A stretch of 64,000 nt of DNA from Theobroma cacao (Eukaryota > Streptophyta > Magnoliopsida > Malvales > Malvaceae): NCBI RefSeq assembly GCF_000208745.1, contig NC_030852.1, forward strand, positions 34,858,167 through 34,922,166, read 5' to 3'. This document shows, in pieces, positions 10,940-21,581 of this stretch. A program made the translations under genes and the position numbers. The stretch's first letter is position 1. Each line of letters starts with the position of its first letter. Under the pieces are notes generated by a model, which saw only the letters and a program-made list of their open reading frames with translations, had not been told where the DNA came from and did no database searches.

Positions 10940-13900
10940 TATATACAAAAATATAAGGACGCTTATACAGAATATATATATACATATATATGAATAACGA
11001 AGATGTGATCAAATAGTTTGTGTATATTTTGATCATATTGCTTTTAAGTTTTTTTTAGGATGTTTTCTTCTTAAGGTTACGTTACTTGAAGTTTTGAACT
11101 TTGACCCTTTCTTGTCTAAATTATGAATTGGTTTTCTCAAGATCAATTTGCTCATTTCTTTAGTTTTTCTTTGGTTAAACTTCGTGCTTAGCCTCTTGGA
11201 ATTACTAGTTAATTAATCCCACAGTGGCTTAAGGGATCAAAACTTCTACCTACTCCGGTGACGGCAATTGCTCGAAGCGCGCTATTGTCTTTTTATTATG
11301 AGGTGACCTTCTTAATGGATCCTAAGTTTTCCATAGCTTTTCTTGATGTGGCCCAATTGAAACATGTTTTTGTTGCCGAAAAGCCAGAAAGATAATGATA
11401 ATAATAATAATACTACAAGGGTAGATTCATTTGCTTTTTGTATGGGTTCACTATGCATCGCAATTCAAGATTTTTCTTAATTTACAATACCTATGACCTA
11501 AGAAAAACTATAAAAAGACTTGGTTTTAACCATTAATGTTTCTGAGTACCTTATCTTCTATTTTGTTTTTTCATAAATTTTGTTTTCTTAAACTATTTTT
11601 TTTTACAATTTTTTTTATTTATAATGTGACAATCTTTTTTATTCGTTAGAGTTTTGATTCTCCGAAATTGAAATGAACTCAATATTTTAAAAATTTTAAA
11701 TACTTAATTAATCTATGGCCAACGTTTATAATTTCTAAAATAATTGTTAACTGTTACTTATTAAACAATTTTTATAGGAGTATGTATTTAAAGGAAATGT
11801 ATAGGATTCTATTCTCCATGTCCCATACTCACATATGCATGAATGGCACATAGTCGTTGCTTTAGTAATACAAGACAGCTGAAGTAACTGCTTTGCTTAA
11901 TGGCAAACAAAGTTAGAAGCTAACAACAATGTGTCAATCAAGTTCTTCATCTGTTAAGTGGCCAATATTTCTTTCTATACTTCTTGATTAGTTTTTTCAT
12001 AAAAGCAGCTATCTTTTTTGTTCAAATTAACAAAAAGCAAAATAACCACTACTACTCTTTATTTTTTTCTGTGTATAGTTGGTGATCGGCAATAGTTGAT
12101 GCATATTAATAATTTGTGCTGTCATTTGAAAAGGAAGTTCATTGACACTCATCTGGTTGATTTGCTTTTCCGTGGGTTCTTCCCTTTTAAATTACCTTGA
12201 GAGAAGGGAACTATTTCATGAAGCAAAGTTAAAGGTTCCACCTGTGCTTCTTGGTAGGTAAAAATAAGGAGTGGGTGTGACAACCGACCACCACCCAAAA
12301 TTGTTGGCCTTACCCATTTCCATCCATCTCTCGAAATTGACCGTTAACGCTTAACACAAAGAGAAGCTCAAGATATTTTTTCATATTAGGTGATGATAAG
12401 TGAAAATGATAACAATTTGGGCTCCTAATTTACGGCCAAATGTCCAAATTTGCATGTGTAGCTCAAAGCTAAGATAGATAAATATATATGTGAGAATTGA
12501 AGCCGTATGGTTTGGTAGTCTTCTATTCAACTTTCAACGGTGTCGTATTAAATTAAATACCTATATGAGTCGCCGATCGTTTTATAAAGGAGGGAGAGAG
12601 GGAAGGGAAGGAAGGAGGGAAGAAAATGTGAAGGGCCGGTAAGTTAAGATTTCATGGGCCTCAAAATTAGGCTTGGAAAATAATATCATGGTCTAAGCCT
12701 AATGATTAGGTTGCTTTTCCAAGTTCAAAATGGTAAGATGAACTGCATGTTTACCATAAGTATTACCAACGTTTTGAATTGTAATTTTGTGTTCTTTCAC
12801 GTGCAATGTGATATAGGAAGCACTCAACACTTGTAAAATGTATAACTATATTAAATGCTATTTAGATTTCTCCATGTTCCTCATCATGAAAGATGTTTTT
12901 TTCTTTAAAGGCTCATGTTTGTGATGACTGTCTTTCATGTCATGTACGATCACCACATTTCAACGTGGCTAATTATTGTTCATGTTTTCAGTGAGATTGA
13001 TTTTCAGATATTAATAGAGCTCATCTGAATCGGTCGGTTGTTCGTTACAGTAAATAAGGTGATGAATCCCATGACCCCACGCTATTATTGCATTGCCTTT
13101 CATACAAAGAAAGAGCACACTGGAGAATAGGTGGAGGGTTTTATCACGAAGAGTGACTATTATTATGTCAAAATAATTCTAAAAGAACAATAGTATTATT
13201 TTCTTACCCAGACAAATAGCCTGAAAATCAACATTTATTTGGACATAAAACTCACATGATCACCTATAATGAATGTGGAGATAATAAATAACAAATTTAT
13301 AGATTTTTTTAATTGTTAAGGTAATTAATATTTTCATATTTTTACTTTATAAAAAATGGAACTTACTTCATTTTAATAAATAATATAACCAAAAATTAAT
13401 TTGTAAAAATCATAAGCTTAATTATTAGTTTTGTAGGTAGGAATATAAGATGAATTAAAATTCCTTCAGAACAATCCGTTTAAGAAGTTCACTCAAAATG
13501 GGCTTTATATACATAGTTTGGGTCGTATGCGGCCCATTCGGGCATTTTCGTTTTTAATATTTTGGACATTCCCCTGAAGTTGAGGGGTCCAATATTCCAA
13601 CTCAAATTAAATTCCTAGGTTGGGGTAACTTTGGACCACTCCGTCTCAGAGTATTAGCAGGGCTTGCCCGAATTAACGTAAGCCGAAAAAGGAAAGATGT
13701 AGAACTACCGCTACTTATCTTGTCTGCTTTCTCGTTTTGTGTGTTTCGATTTTCCATTTTGGGTGTTGTAATAATTATGGTATTCCGCTTTGGCTTTGCC
13801 TTTGTCTGATTCGTCCAACATCCAATGTGATGCCCGTGGTTGCGTTTTCCCACGTTGGATTTGTCTGTGCCTAACAATCCTTTTCATGGTTTTTGAGGTA

Positions 13901-15194
13901 AACTTTAAATTGACCTTTTTAAAACTGTTAGGCCTACTGTCATATCGTCTCTCTCTCTCTCTCTCTCTCTCTAAATTGGCAAATATGCCTATCATATTTT
14001 CTATATATCATGCGTTTTGGACCATAATAACCAAGCAACTTACGATTAATTGTTGCGAATTAATGTTTAAAATATGATACAATATATACTAATATTTTAT
14101 GGGCAAAAATCGGTGAATGTATTCAATATTTTATAATTCGTGTGTCAGTGATTTGAACATAATTAGAGTTTGCATTCTTATTATTAATAAACAGTAATTA
14201 ACTTTTTAATTGAATTTCGTGAACAAGACTTTATGGTTAAAATCGTTTCCTCCTATTAAGTTATAAATTGGTGGGAGAGAAAGATAATGGTGATTTAATG
14301 TCCAAGGCTCGTGTTTATTTGTGAATTTTCTCTTGTGTTTACATGGCTTTGTGTAAGAAACTAAAGATCAATGACCAAGTCAATTTTAAGACAAGTCAAA
14401 GTGAAAATGCTGACATCATCAATCATTCTTACTGTACTCATTCGTCTGTAAATATAATCAAATTAAAATCTTGAACCTCCAACACTTTCATTTGTCTCTC
14501 TTCCTCCACATTGTTAGAAAATTGAGAAAAAAAAAAAAAAGGGCTTTGAGGTCGTCATGAAGAACAATTTTTTAAAAGATTATTATGTTTTTAGGATTTA
14601 AAAAAATTTCAAAAATCTTGAAGTAATAATAAATATACTTAATAAAACACGTATTCTCTTACAAAAACATTTTTAATGAATAAATTCAAAAAATTTTATC
14701 CATTATTATTTAATATAATTTTTATCGATAAAATAAACACAACTTTGTTATTTTAATGAATAAAAATAATATTTTACAATTCATTTTTAATTTAATTTAT
14801 GAAAATTATATTAATTCCCATCAACTTAAAACTATACAAAATAAAATTTAAGGAAGCCTATAAATCACAACTCAAGTTTTCAGATATATTTGATAGGTGA
14901 TGAAATATTCATATTTATAAATTCAATACCCATTCAATCTCTTATTAATGTGAGATACATTTTATCTCAGTAACGTGCACTATATATCATGGATTCATAA
15001 TCTTAATTCAAAAAACATATCTAATAGATAAAGGTGAAAGTTGAGAGCTAGTAAGGCTATTGCCGTCCTAAAATGTCAAAAATTTATATTTTTTCTTTGT
15101 TTTATTTTAAATTTTTATATTTATTTTTTACAAATTTTATAATTTCACTTCTTTGACCCCGCCTCTAATCTACTTACCATATATTTTGGCCACC
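10940..15194. other. long non-coding interval upstream of the first UGT copy
   Basis: About 4.2 kb without a supported gene. The part from about 12440 onward aligns by eye, piece by piece, with DNA upstream of the second UGT copy, so it is duplicated regulatory or flanking DNA. It also holds a (TC)n microsatellite at 13948-13972. Confidence 0.7.
13948..13972. repeat. (TC)n microsatellite
   Basis: About twelve TC units in copy A of the duplication. The matching place in copy B, right after its Harbinger-like insertion, has no such run. Confidence 0.95.
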
Positions 15195-16146
15195 ATGGAA
15201 AACTCACATGAGCCATCCTTCCATGTAGCCATGGTGCCAACCCTTGGAATGGGTCACCTGATCCCACTCGTCGAGTTCGCCAAGCCACTGGTTCACCAGT
15301 ACCACAACTTTGAAGTAACCGTCATCGTCCCCGATGATGGCTCACCCATGAAATACCAAAGACAACTCCTTTAAGCCTTGCCCAAATTAATTTTCTCCAT
15401 TTTTCTCCCACCTATGAGTTTTGACGATTTGCCTGAGGATGTCAGGATGTAGACCAGGATTCTACTTAGCTTGGTTCGTTCGCTTCCCGCTCTTAAAGGG
15501 TCGCTCAAGGTCTTAGTTGAGTCAACTCGACAAGTGGCCTTGGTTGTTGATCTTTTCGGCGTCGACGCAATTGTTGTGTTTAAAGAATTTGGCCTTTCGC
15601 CCTACATATTTTTTCCTTCCACTACTATGTTGTTACAATTGATATTTCATTTGCCTAAGTTTGATGAAATGTTTTCTTGTGAGTATAGAGATTTGCCTGA
15701 GCCGATCAAGTTACCCGGATGCGTGCCATTTCACGGAAGCGACATACCGGACCCTGCTCAAGACAAGAAGAATGTGGCCTTCCAAAGGACTATTCAACTA
15801 TTCAGACGCTACCCATTGGCAGCAAGGATTATAGTTAATAACTTTATGGACTTGGAACAGGATGCCTTTAGGGCTTTGATGGAGGATGAAATTGGTCTAC
15901 TCAAGGTTTACCCGGTTGGACCACTAATACAAACAAGTTCAATGAAAGAAATTAACGGGTCTAACAATTGTTTAAGGTGGTTAGATGTGGAGCCTCATGG
16001 CTCGGTGGTTTATGTATGTTTTGGAAGCGGTGGGACACTCTCTCACGAGCAGATGAATGAATTGGCGTTGGGGCTGGAAATGAGTGGACAAAGATTTCTG
16101 TGGGTTGTGAAGAGCCCGATTGAAGAGGCTACAAATGCCACTTACT

Positions 16147-16331
16147 TGTTAGAGTTAATGCTTGCATGTGTCAAGTGGACAAAATGACTTGTGTTAATGA
16201 AGCTGTGTATATATTTGTTGAATATGAATGAAACTAGTGTGGCCTTCTCTATTTGTCTACTCTATTTTAGATATATAAAATAGAGGCTGCATCCAGCAGC
16301 TATTTACTCTCTTTCTCCCAAAATTATAACA
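16147..16331 (+). repeat. left LTR
   Basis: 185 bp, starts TGTTAGAGTT and ends AATTATAACA; a TATA-like ATATATAAAA precedes the end by about 60 bp. Nearly identical to the right LTR. Confidence 0.93.
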
Positions 16332-16343
16332 TGGTATCAGAGC
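16332..16343 (+). other. primer-binding site (initiator Met-tRNA)
   Basis: TGGTATCAGAGC abuts the left LTR. This is the standard copia priming site complementary to the 3' end of initiator Met-tRNA. Confidence 0.93.
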
Positions 16344-16460
16344 ACAATTTGAGTTCTTGAGGGACCAAAACTCTAAATATCACCAAAACCCTCCAAACAA
16401 TAACCCACCGTTGGAGCATGGCAAACAACAGTATCTTCTCTCATCAAACATCACCATTAA

Positions 16461-17057
16461 GTGAGTTTGAAGGACAATGAAGTGATGAAGGTCTGCAGAG
16501 ATGAGCGAATGCAAACAACAAATCAGGTGAGATTGTTGGATGAGAATATTTCAGGTAAAATTGTTGTGAAGAAAGTATTTGAAAATGCTTTGAGTGCAAA
16601 ATTCAAAGGCAAAGTCATGTTTGAGACAACACCAAGAAAGGAACCGGGTGAGTCAAGGGAGAAAGAAAAGAGAAGTCATCAACACAACAAGTCTCAGCTC
16701 AAGAAGAACAAGTTTCATATTTGTTCACACAAGCAAGGAATAGTAGCACAGACTATTGTTGCAGTTGAATATATGGTAGCTGTTATAGTTGCAAACCAAG
16801 CCACATGGATAAGGAAAGTACCCTTCCATTTTGGAATGCCTCAGACAAAACCAACTGAGCTGTTTGTGGTTAATAAATCAACAATTACTGTTGCCAAAAA
16901 TGCAATCTTCTATGGAAGAACAAAACACATCAGTGTCAAGTATTATCTATCGAGTGATGCTAAAAAATGTGGTGAAGTGTTCATTCCTCAGTTTAGTTTT
17001 GAAGAACAATTCACTAACATGTTGACTAAATCACTGAGCAAGCCAAAGATCAACTAA
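16461..17057 (+). CDS. fused Gag-like / copia RNase H C-terminal open frame
   Basis: 198 residues without a stop. The N-terminal half is Lys-rich and Gag-like (KEKRSHQHNKSQLKKNKFHI and a nearby C..H.Q, a decayed zinc-knuckle neighbourhood). The C-terminal half is typical of the end of copia polyproteins: EYMVAVIVANQATWIRK, then NKSTITVAKNAIFYGRTKHI, then EEQFTNMLTKSLSKPK. The join implies one large internal deletion that removed protease, integrase and most of the reverse transcriptase. The frame kept open across the join is notable. There is no catalytic capacity on its own, so any movement would need enzymes from a full-length relative. Confidence 0.75.
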   Translation: MSLKDNEVMKVCRDERMQTTNQVRLLDENISGKIVVKKVFENALSAKFKGKVMFETTPRKEPGESREKEKRSHQHNKSQLKKNKFHICSHKQGIVAQTIVAVEYMVAVIVANQATWIRKVPFHFGMPQTKPTELFVVNKSTITVAKNAIFYGRTKHISVKYYLSSDAKKCGEVFIPQFSFEEQFTNMLTKSLSKPKIN

Positions 17058-17077
17058 AGATTCTCCATACAAGCATT

Positions 17078-17086
17078 AAGGGGGAA
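17078..17086 (+). other. polypurine tract
   Basis: AAGGGGGAA immediately before the right LTR, the usual plus-strand priming site. Confidence 0.85.
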
Positions 17087-17271
17087 TGTTGGAGTTAATG
17101 CTTGCATGTGTCAAGTGGACAAAATGACTTGTGTTAATGAAGCTGTGTATATATTTGTTGAATATGAATGAAACTAGTGTGGCCTTATCTCTTTGTCTAC
17201 TCTGTTTTAGAGATATAAAACAGAGGCTGCATTCAGCAGCCATTTACTCTCTTTCTCCCAAAATTATAACA
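17087..17271 (+). repeat. right LTR
   Basis: 185 bp, starts TGTTGGAGTT and ends AATTATAACA, followed by the target duplication TTACT. Confidence 0.93.
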
Positions 17272-18100
17272 TTACTTTGGTGTAGAAAGTGTCGAGGACC
17301 CTTTCCATTTTCTGCCCAATGGGTTCTTGGACATAACCAAAGGGATAGGTGTAGTGGTGCGGTATTGGGCTCCTCAAATCGAGATCTTGAGACATGGCTC
17401 GATGGGAGGATTCTTAACACATTGTGGGTGGAATTCAACCCTGGAAGCGATTGTGCACGGTGTGCCATTGATTGCATGGCCACTCTATGCAGAACAAAAG
17501 ATGAACGTAGTGCTTTTAGCAAATGATCTGAAGGTAGCAATCAGGGTCAAAGAGAATGAAAATGGGGTGGTTAGGCGAGAAGACATTGCAAAATTTGTTG
17601 AGGGACTGATTGAGGGGGAAGAAGGGCAACTGCTCAGGAACAAGATGAGAAAACTGAAGGATGCTGCAAAAATGGTTTTGAGCCCAGATGGATCATCCAC
17701 AAAATCACTGGCCAAGGTAACATAAATATGGAAAAATCAGGAAAAATAAGAATTTCAAGGATACGGAATGTTGTAGTATCAGCTTGTTAGTTCTACTAGT
17801 AATATATTAATTTGATGTGTGGTGCACGCATGGTAATTCTTTTGCACTCTGTTTTTTACGTTAAAGTGTTTGAATGAAATCTTGATTCTGGACCTTGAAA
17901 CTTGAATTTTCGCAGTAACCAGTGAACACTTACTCTCAATTGTATGTTGAAGAAAGCTTAGCTTGTACGCTTCGGATATAGATTTAGATATAAATTAAGA
18001 TATAATACTCAATGTTTGTATTTATACTTTAAACAAACAAAAGTCAAATATTCTTTTATTTCAAGATGTAATGGACCAAATATTTAAATTTACGCAACTG

Positions 18101-18178
18101 AGCATTTGGTTCATTAATTAGTACATAATATACTTGTTTAAAGAACAAAAATCCCCCTTCTCAAATTAAAAAAAAATC
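18101..18178 (+). mobile_element. SINE-like 3' tail, copy 1
   Basis: Has the shared pattern ATTTGGTT.ATTAATT, then a run near TTCAAATTAAAAAAAA. It is the most degraded of three copies (others at 29291-29360 and 37619-37699) and sits in the short junction between duplication copies A and B. Confidence 0.45.
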
Positions 18179-19274
18179 AAATTTACATGTGTTACCCAAA
18201 GTTAAGATATATAACTATCTGATAATTGCGTCTTCAATTCCATTTTCAATGGTGTCATGTTAAATTAAACACCTATATGAGTAGCCGATGGTTATGTAAA
18301 GAGGGAGAGGGAAGGAAGGAAGAACTTGAAAAGGCCCGGCTAGGCTTAGAAAATAGTAACATGATCGAAGCCTGATAATTAGGTTATTTCACTTTACATC
18401 ATACGAAAATAATTTGCAGATTTAGCATTTCTCTTGCACCATACATATTACAAATATTTTGAAATGTAACTTTGTGTTCTTTCACGTGCAATGTGATATA
18501 CGAAGCACTTACCATAAACACGTACGTTTGTAATGTATAACAAACTATATTAAGTGTTATTTAGCGAATTCTCCATGTTCCTCATGAAAGATTAAGATTA
18601 GCTTTTGGTTTTTTCGTGTAGGGGCTCGTGTTTGTGATATGTGTCTTGCATGTCATGTACGATCACCACATTTCAACGTGGCTAATTATTATGGCTATAT
18701 ACAGAGCTCATCTGAATTGGTCGGTTTGTTCGTTATAGTAAATAAGGTGATGAATCCCATGAACCCATGTTAGTATAACATCGCCTTTCATACAAGAAAG
18801 AGGACACTAGGGAAAATGGGGGGCTTAAAATGGGCTCTGTAATCTTATTTTGGGTCGTATGCTGTCCTTTCGGGCATTTCCGTTTAGAAGTATTTGGACT
18901 TTCCGCCTCAGTTCAAGGGTCCAATATTCAAACTCAATCCTGGGTTGGGCTTTCAGTTAGGCTAGCCCATCAGCAACTATGGGTTTCAGTAGGTATGGAC
19001 CACTCTCTGTCGCAGAGTCTTAGCTGGGCATGCTCGAATTCACTTGATCCGGAAAAGGAAAAATGTAAAACTACCACTACATATCTTGTCTGCTTTACGT
19101 CAGTTCTTTTGTCCGTTTCGATTTTCCATTTTGTGGTGTAATAATTATGCTTTTCACTTTTGGCAACAACCAACGTGATGCCGATGCTTGCGTTTCCCAC
19201 GTTGCATCCGTCGTTGCCTAACAACTCATGTATATACTAAGGTCAACTTTAAATTGACCTTTTTAAAACCTTTA

Positions 19275-20394
19275 TAGTATGTTTGGTTGGGGGAATGGCT
19301 AAGCCATTCTTCCTTTATTCTCAAGGAATTTTTATTCTTTTGTTTGGTTGAAAAATGATCCAAAGAATAGTCATTTCTATGGAATGACTATTCTTCAAAA
19401 TCCTTTAAAATCAAGAAATAGTTAATACCATCCTCTTTCATTGTATTAGCTATTCCATGGTTGAAGAATAAATTTAAAAATTAATAAAAACAAAAATACC
19501 CCTTACAAGTTTTAAAAATTACAACTTTATTTGTATAAAATATTATTTTCTCCCTCTCCTCCTTCTCTCCCTAATTACAACTTTTTAATAAAATATTAAT
19601 ATTAAATTATAAATAAAGTATTAATATTTAAATTATCAATTATTAATAAAATAAATTATAAATTATTCATATTTAAAAACAAAACAGATTAAAAATAAAT
19701 AAACATAATCTCATTTAAATTATATAAATAATATTAATAATTAAATCATCAATTATTAATATTTTAAATAAATTACCAATTATTAATATTTAAAAANNNN
19801 NNNNNNNNNNNNNNNNNNNNNNNNNNNNNNNNNNNNNNNNNNNNNNNNNNNNNNNNNNNNNNNNNNNNNNNNNNNNNNNNNNNNNNNNNNNNNNNNNNNN
19901 NNNNNNNNNNNNNNNNNNNNNNNNNNNNNNNNNNNNNNNNNNNNNNNNNNNNNNNNNNNNNNNNNNNNNNNNNNNNNNNNNNNNNNNNNNNNNNNNNNNN
20001 NNNNNNNNNNNNNNNNNNNNNNNNNNNNNNNNNNNNNNNNNNNNNNNNNNNNNNNNNNNNNNNNNNNNNNNNNNNNNNNNNNNNNNNNNNNNNNNNNNNN
20101 NNNNNNNNNNNNNNNNNNNNNNTATTTTTTTTATTTTTTTAAAAATATAATAAAAATAAAATGTCACATAAATAATAAAAGGTGTTTTTGTCTTTTTATT
20201 TTCTATTCCTTTCTTATTCCAAAATTATTGTTACCAACCAAATACTACAATAAGTCATAATAATTATTCCTGTTATATTCCCTTTGTCATACCAAACTAA
20301 GTAATAACTATTCTATTTTATTCCCACCTCATTCTATTCCCACATAATAACTATTCTATTACATTCCTGTCTATTTCGTCAACCAAACGTACCA
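19275..20394. mobile_element. PIF/Harbinger-like (Tourist-type) element
   Basis: The terminal inverted repeats are TAGTATGTTTGGTTG at the left and, as reverse complement, TGGTACGTTTGGTTG at the right (13 of 15 match). Both sides are flanked by TTA (19272-19274 and 20395-20397), the target duplication of Harbinger-type elements. Next to the ends are further inverted words such as GGAATGGCTAAGCCATTC and TATTCC-rich DNA. The matching place in duplication copy A has a single TTA and no element. The total span is 1,120 bp including 326 N, so any coding capacity in the middle is unknown. Confidence 0.75.
19797..20122. other. assembly gap (326 N)
   Basis: Run of N inside the Harbinger-like element; the true length is unknown. 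Confidence 1.
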
Positions 20395-21581
20395 TTAGAC
20401 GTACTCATATAAGCATTGGCAAATATGCCTAACATCTTTTCTATATATATAACATACCTTTTGGACCACGATAACCAAGCAACTTCTATAAAGTAAGCTC
20501 TATACCAATAGCGTTTTCCATGATTCACGTTTTCTTTTGTTTTTTGAAACACGAGTACTTCGTGGAAGATCCACAAGATTAATTGTTGTAGTGAGCTGAT
20601 GTCAACATTGTGTTTTGTTAAGGATTTGTATAGTGTTCATACGTGAATATATACTAAGATTTTATGGGTAAAAATTAGAGGTTGTATTCAAATTTTTTTA
20701 ATCCGTAAGTCAATCATTTGGACATAAATAGAGTTTAACATGTGCCAATTAATTTTATTATCAATTTTATGATAAATTCAAAAGTTTACATTTAAAGTGA
20801 TTAAAATATAATAATAAAAATAATTATATTATATATATAATAAAAAATTTTAAAAGTTAAGAGATAACGGTCACTATTACTCGTTACTCTCTTAACTCCG
20901 CTCTTATCAAATCGTTTCATCCTACAAGTTATAAATTAGTAAAATAGCAAGATTTCTCTTGAAATTACGTGGAAGAAATCAAAGATCAATGATCAAGTCA
21001 ATTTTTAAGACAAGTCTGTGTAAAGCGTTGTTCAGGTTCAGTCTTTGATGGACTTCTTGACTTGTCGCGCTGTTTGATCACGCAGAAGCCTGAGGTCATC
21101 ACTTGTACGGATGGCTCTCAGTCGTCTGCAACTTTAATCAATTAAAATGTTGAAGCACCGACCCTTTCTTTTTCTCTCTTCTTCCACAATGTTAGAAAAT
21201 TTTTTGAAAGAATAAAAGAAAAAAGATTGGCTTTGAGGTGCCATGAAGAATAATTTTTGAAAAGATTATTATGTTATTAAGCATTTAATAAAATTTTAAA
21301 AGTTTCCACGTAATAATAATAAAAATACTTAATAAAACACATATTCTCTTATAAAACATTTTATTGGTGATAAACACAACTTTTCATTTTAATGGATAGA
21401 AGTAATATATTACAATATTACAATTCATTTTTAATTTAATTTGTAAAATTTATAACAGTTCCTCATCGGTATTGTCCACAAAAATGCCTTAAAGTATCTT
21501 TCCCTTATCACCATAAATGCTAGCCCCTTTGGCCTTCAATCATTCACCTGAATGTCTCACAGTTTACAACCAAAAGCTACC

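Larger units (their letters stand above)
16147..17271 (+). mobile_element. non-autonomous Ty1/copia LTR retrotransposon, internally deleted
   Basis: Complete small element of 1,125 bp. It has two 185-bp LTRs that begin TGTT and end ATAACA. The 5-bp target duplication TTACT lies at 16142-16146 and 17272-17276; the intact UGT has TTACT once at this spot. A primer-binding site TGGTATCAGAGC (initiator Met-tRNA type) directly follows the left LTR, and a purine tract directly precedes the right LTR. The internal 755 bp hold one open frame in which Gag-like and RNase H-like ends are joined, with the protease, integrase and most of the reverse transcriptase missing. By eye the LTRs differ at about 8 of 185 positions, so the insertion is not brand new. 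Confidence 0.95.
15195..17749 (+). pseudogene. UGT72B-like glucosyltransferase pseudogene, split by a copia element
   Basis: Closely related to the intact gene at 21582-23006 (same MENS start, same length once the insertion is ignored). It is broken in four places. CAA has become TAA at 15372-15374. GAG has become TAG at 15450-15452. A 1,125-bp LTR element is inserted at 16147-17271 inside the ATNATYFG region. A further TAA lies at 17723-17725, just before the ancestral stop (17747-17749). The reading frame otherwise stays in register, so decay is recent. The PSPG donor-sugar box is still readable after the insertion (WAPQIEIL.HGS.GGFLTHCGWNS). Intact relatives glucosylate small phenolics from UDP-glucose. 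A full-length product is not possible. Confidence 0.93.
12440..17920 (+). repeat. tandem segmental duplication, copy A (flank + UGT pseudogene)
   Basis: Matches copy B (about 18165-23190) in the same order over its whole length. Examples are TTCTTTCACGTGCAATGTGA (about 12792 versus 18478), ATATGAGT.GCCGAT, GCAAATATGCCTA, the UGT coding region, and 3' flank words such as GAATTTCAAGGATACG. The boundaries are approximate. Copy A carries a copia insertion that copy B lacks. Confidence 0.8.
17750..21581. other. non-coding interval upstream of the intact UGT copy
   Basis: No supported gene. It contains the 3' flank of copy A, a SINE-like tail (18101-18178), the duplicated upstream DNA of copy B from about 18165, a Harbinger-like element (19275-20394) and an assembly gap (19797-20122). 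Confidence 0.7.
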
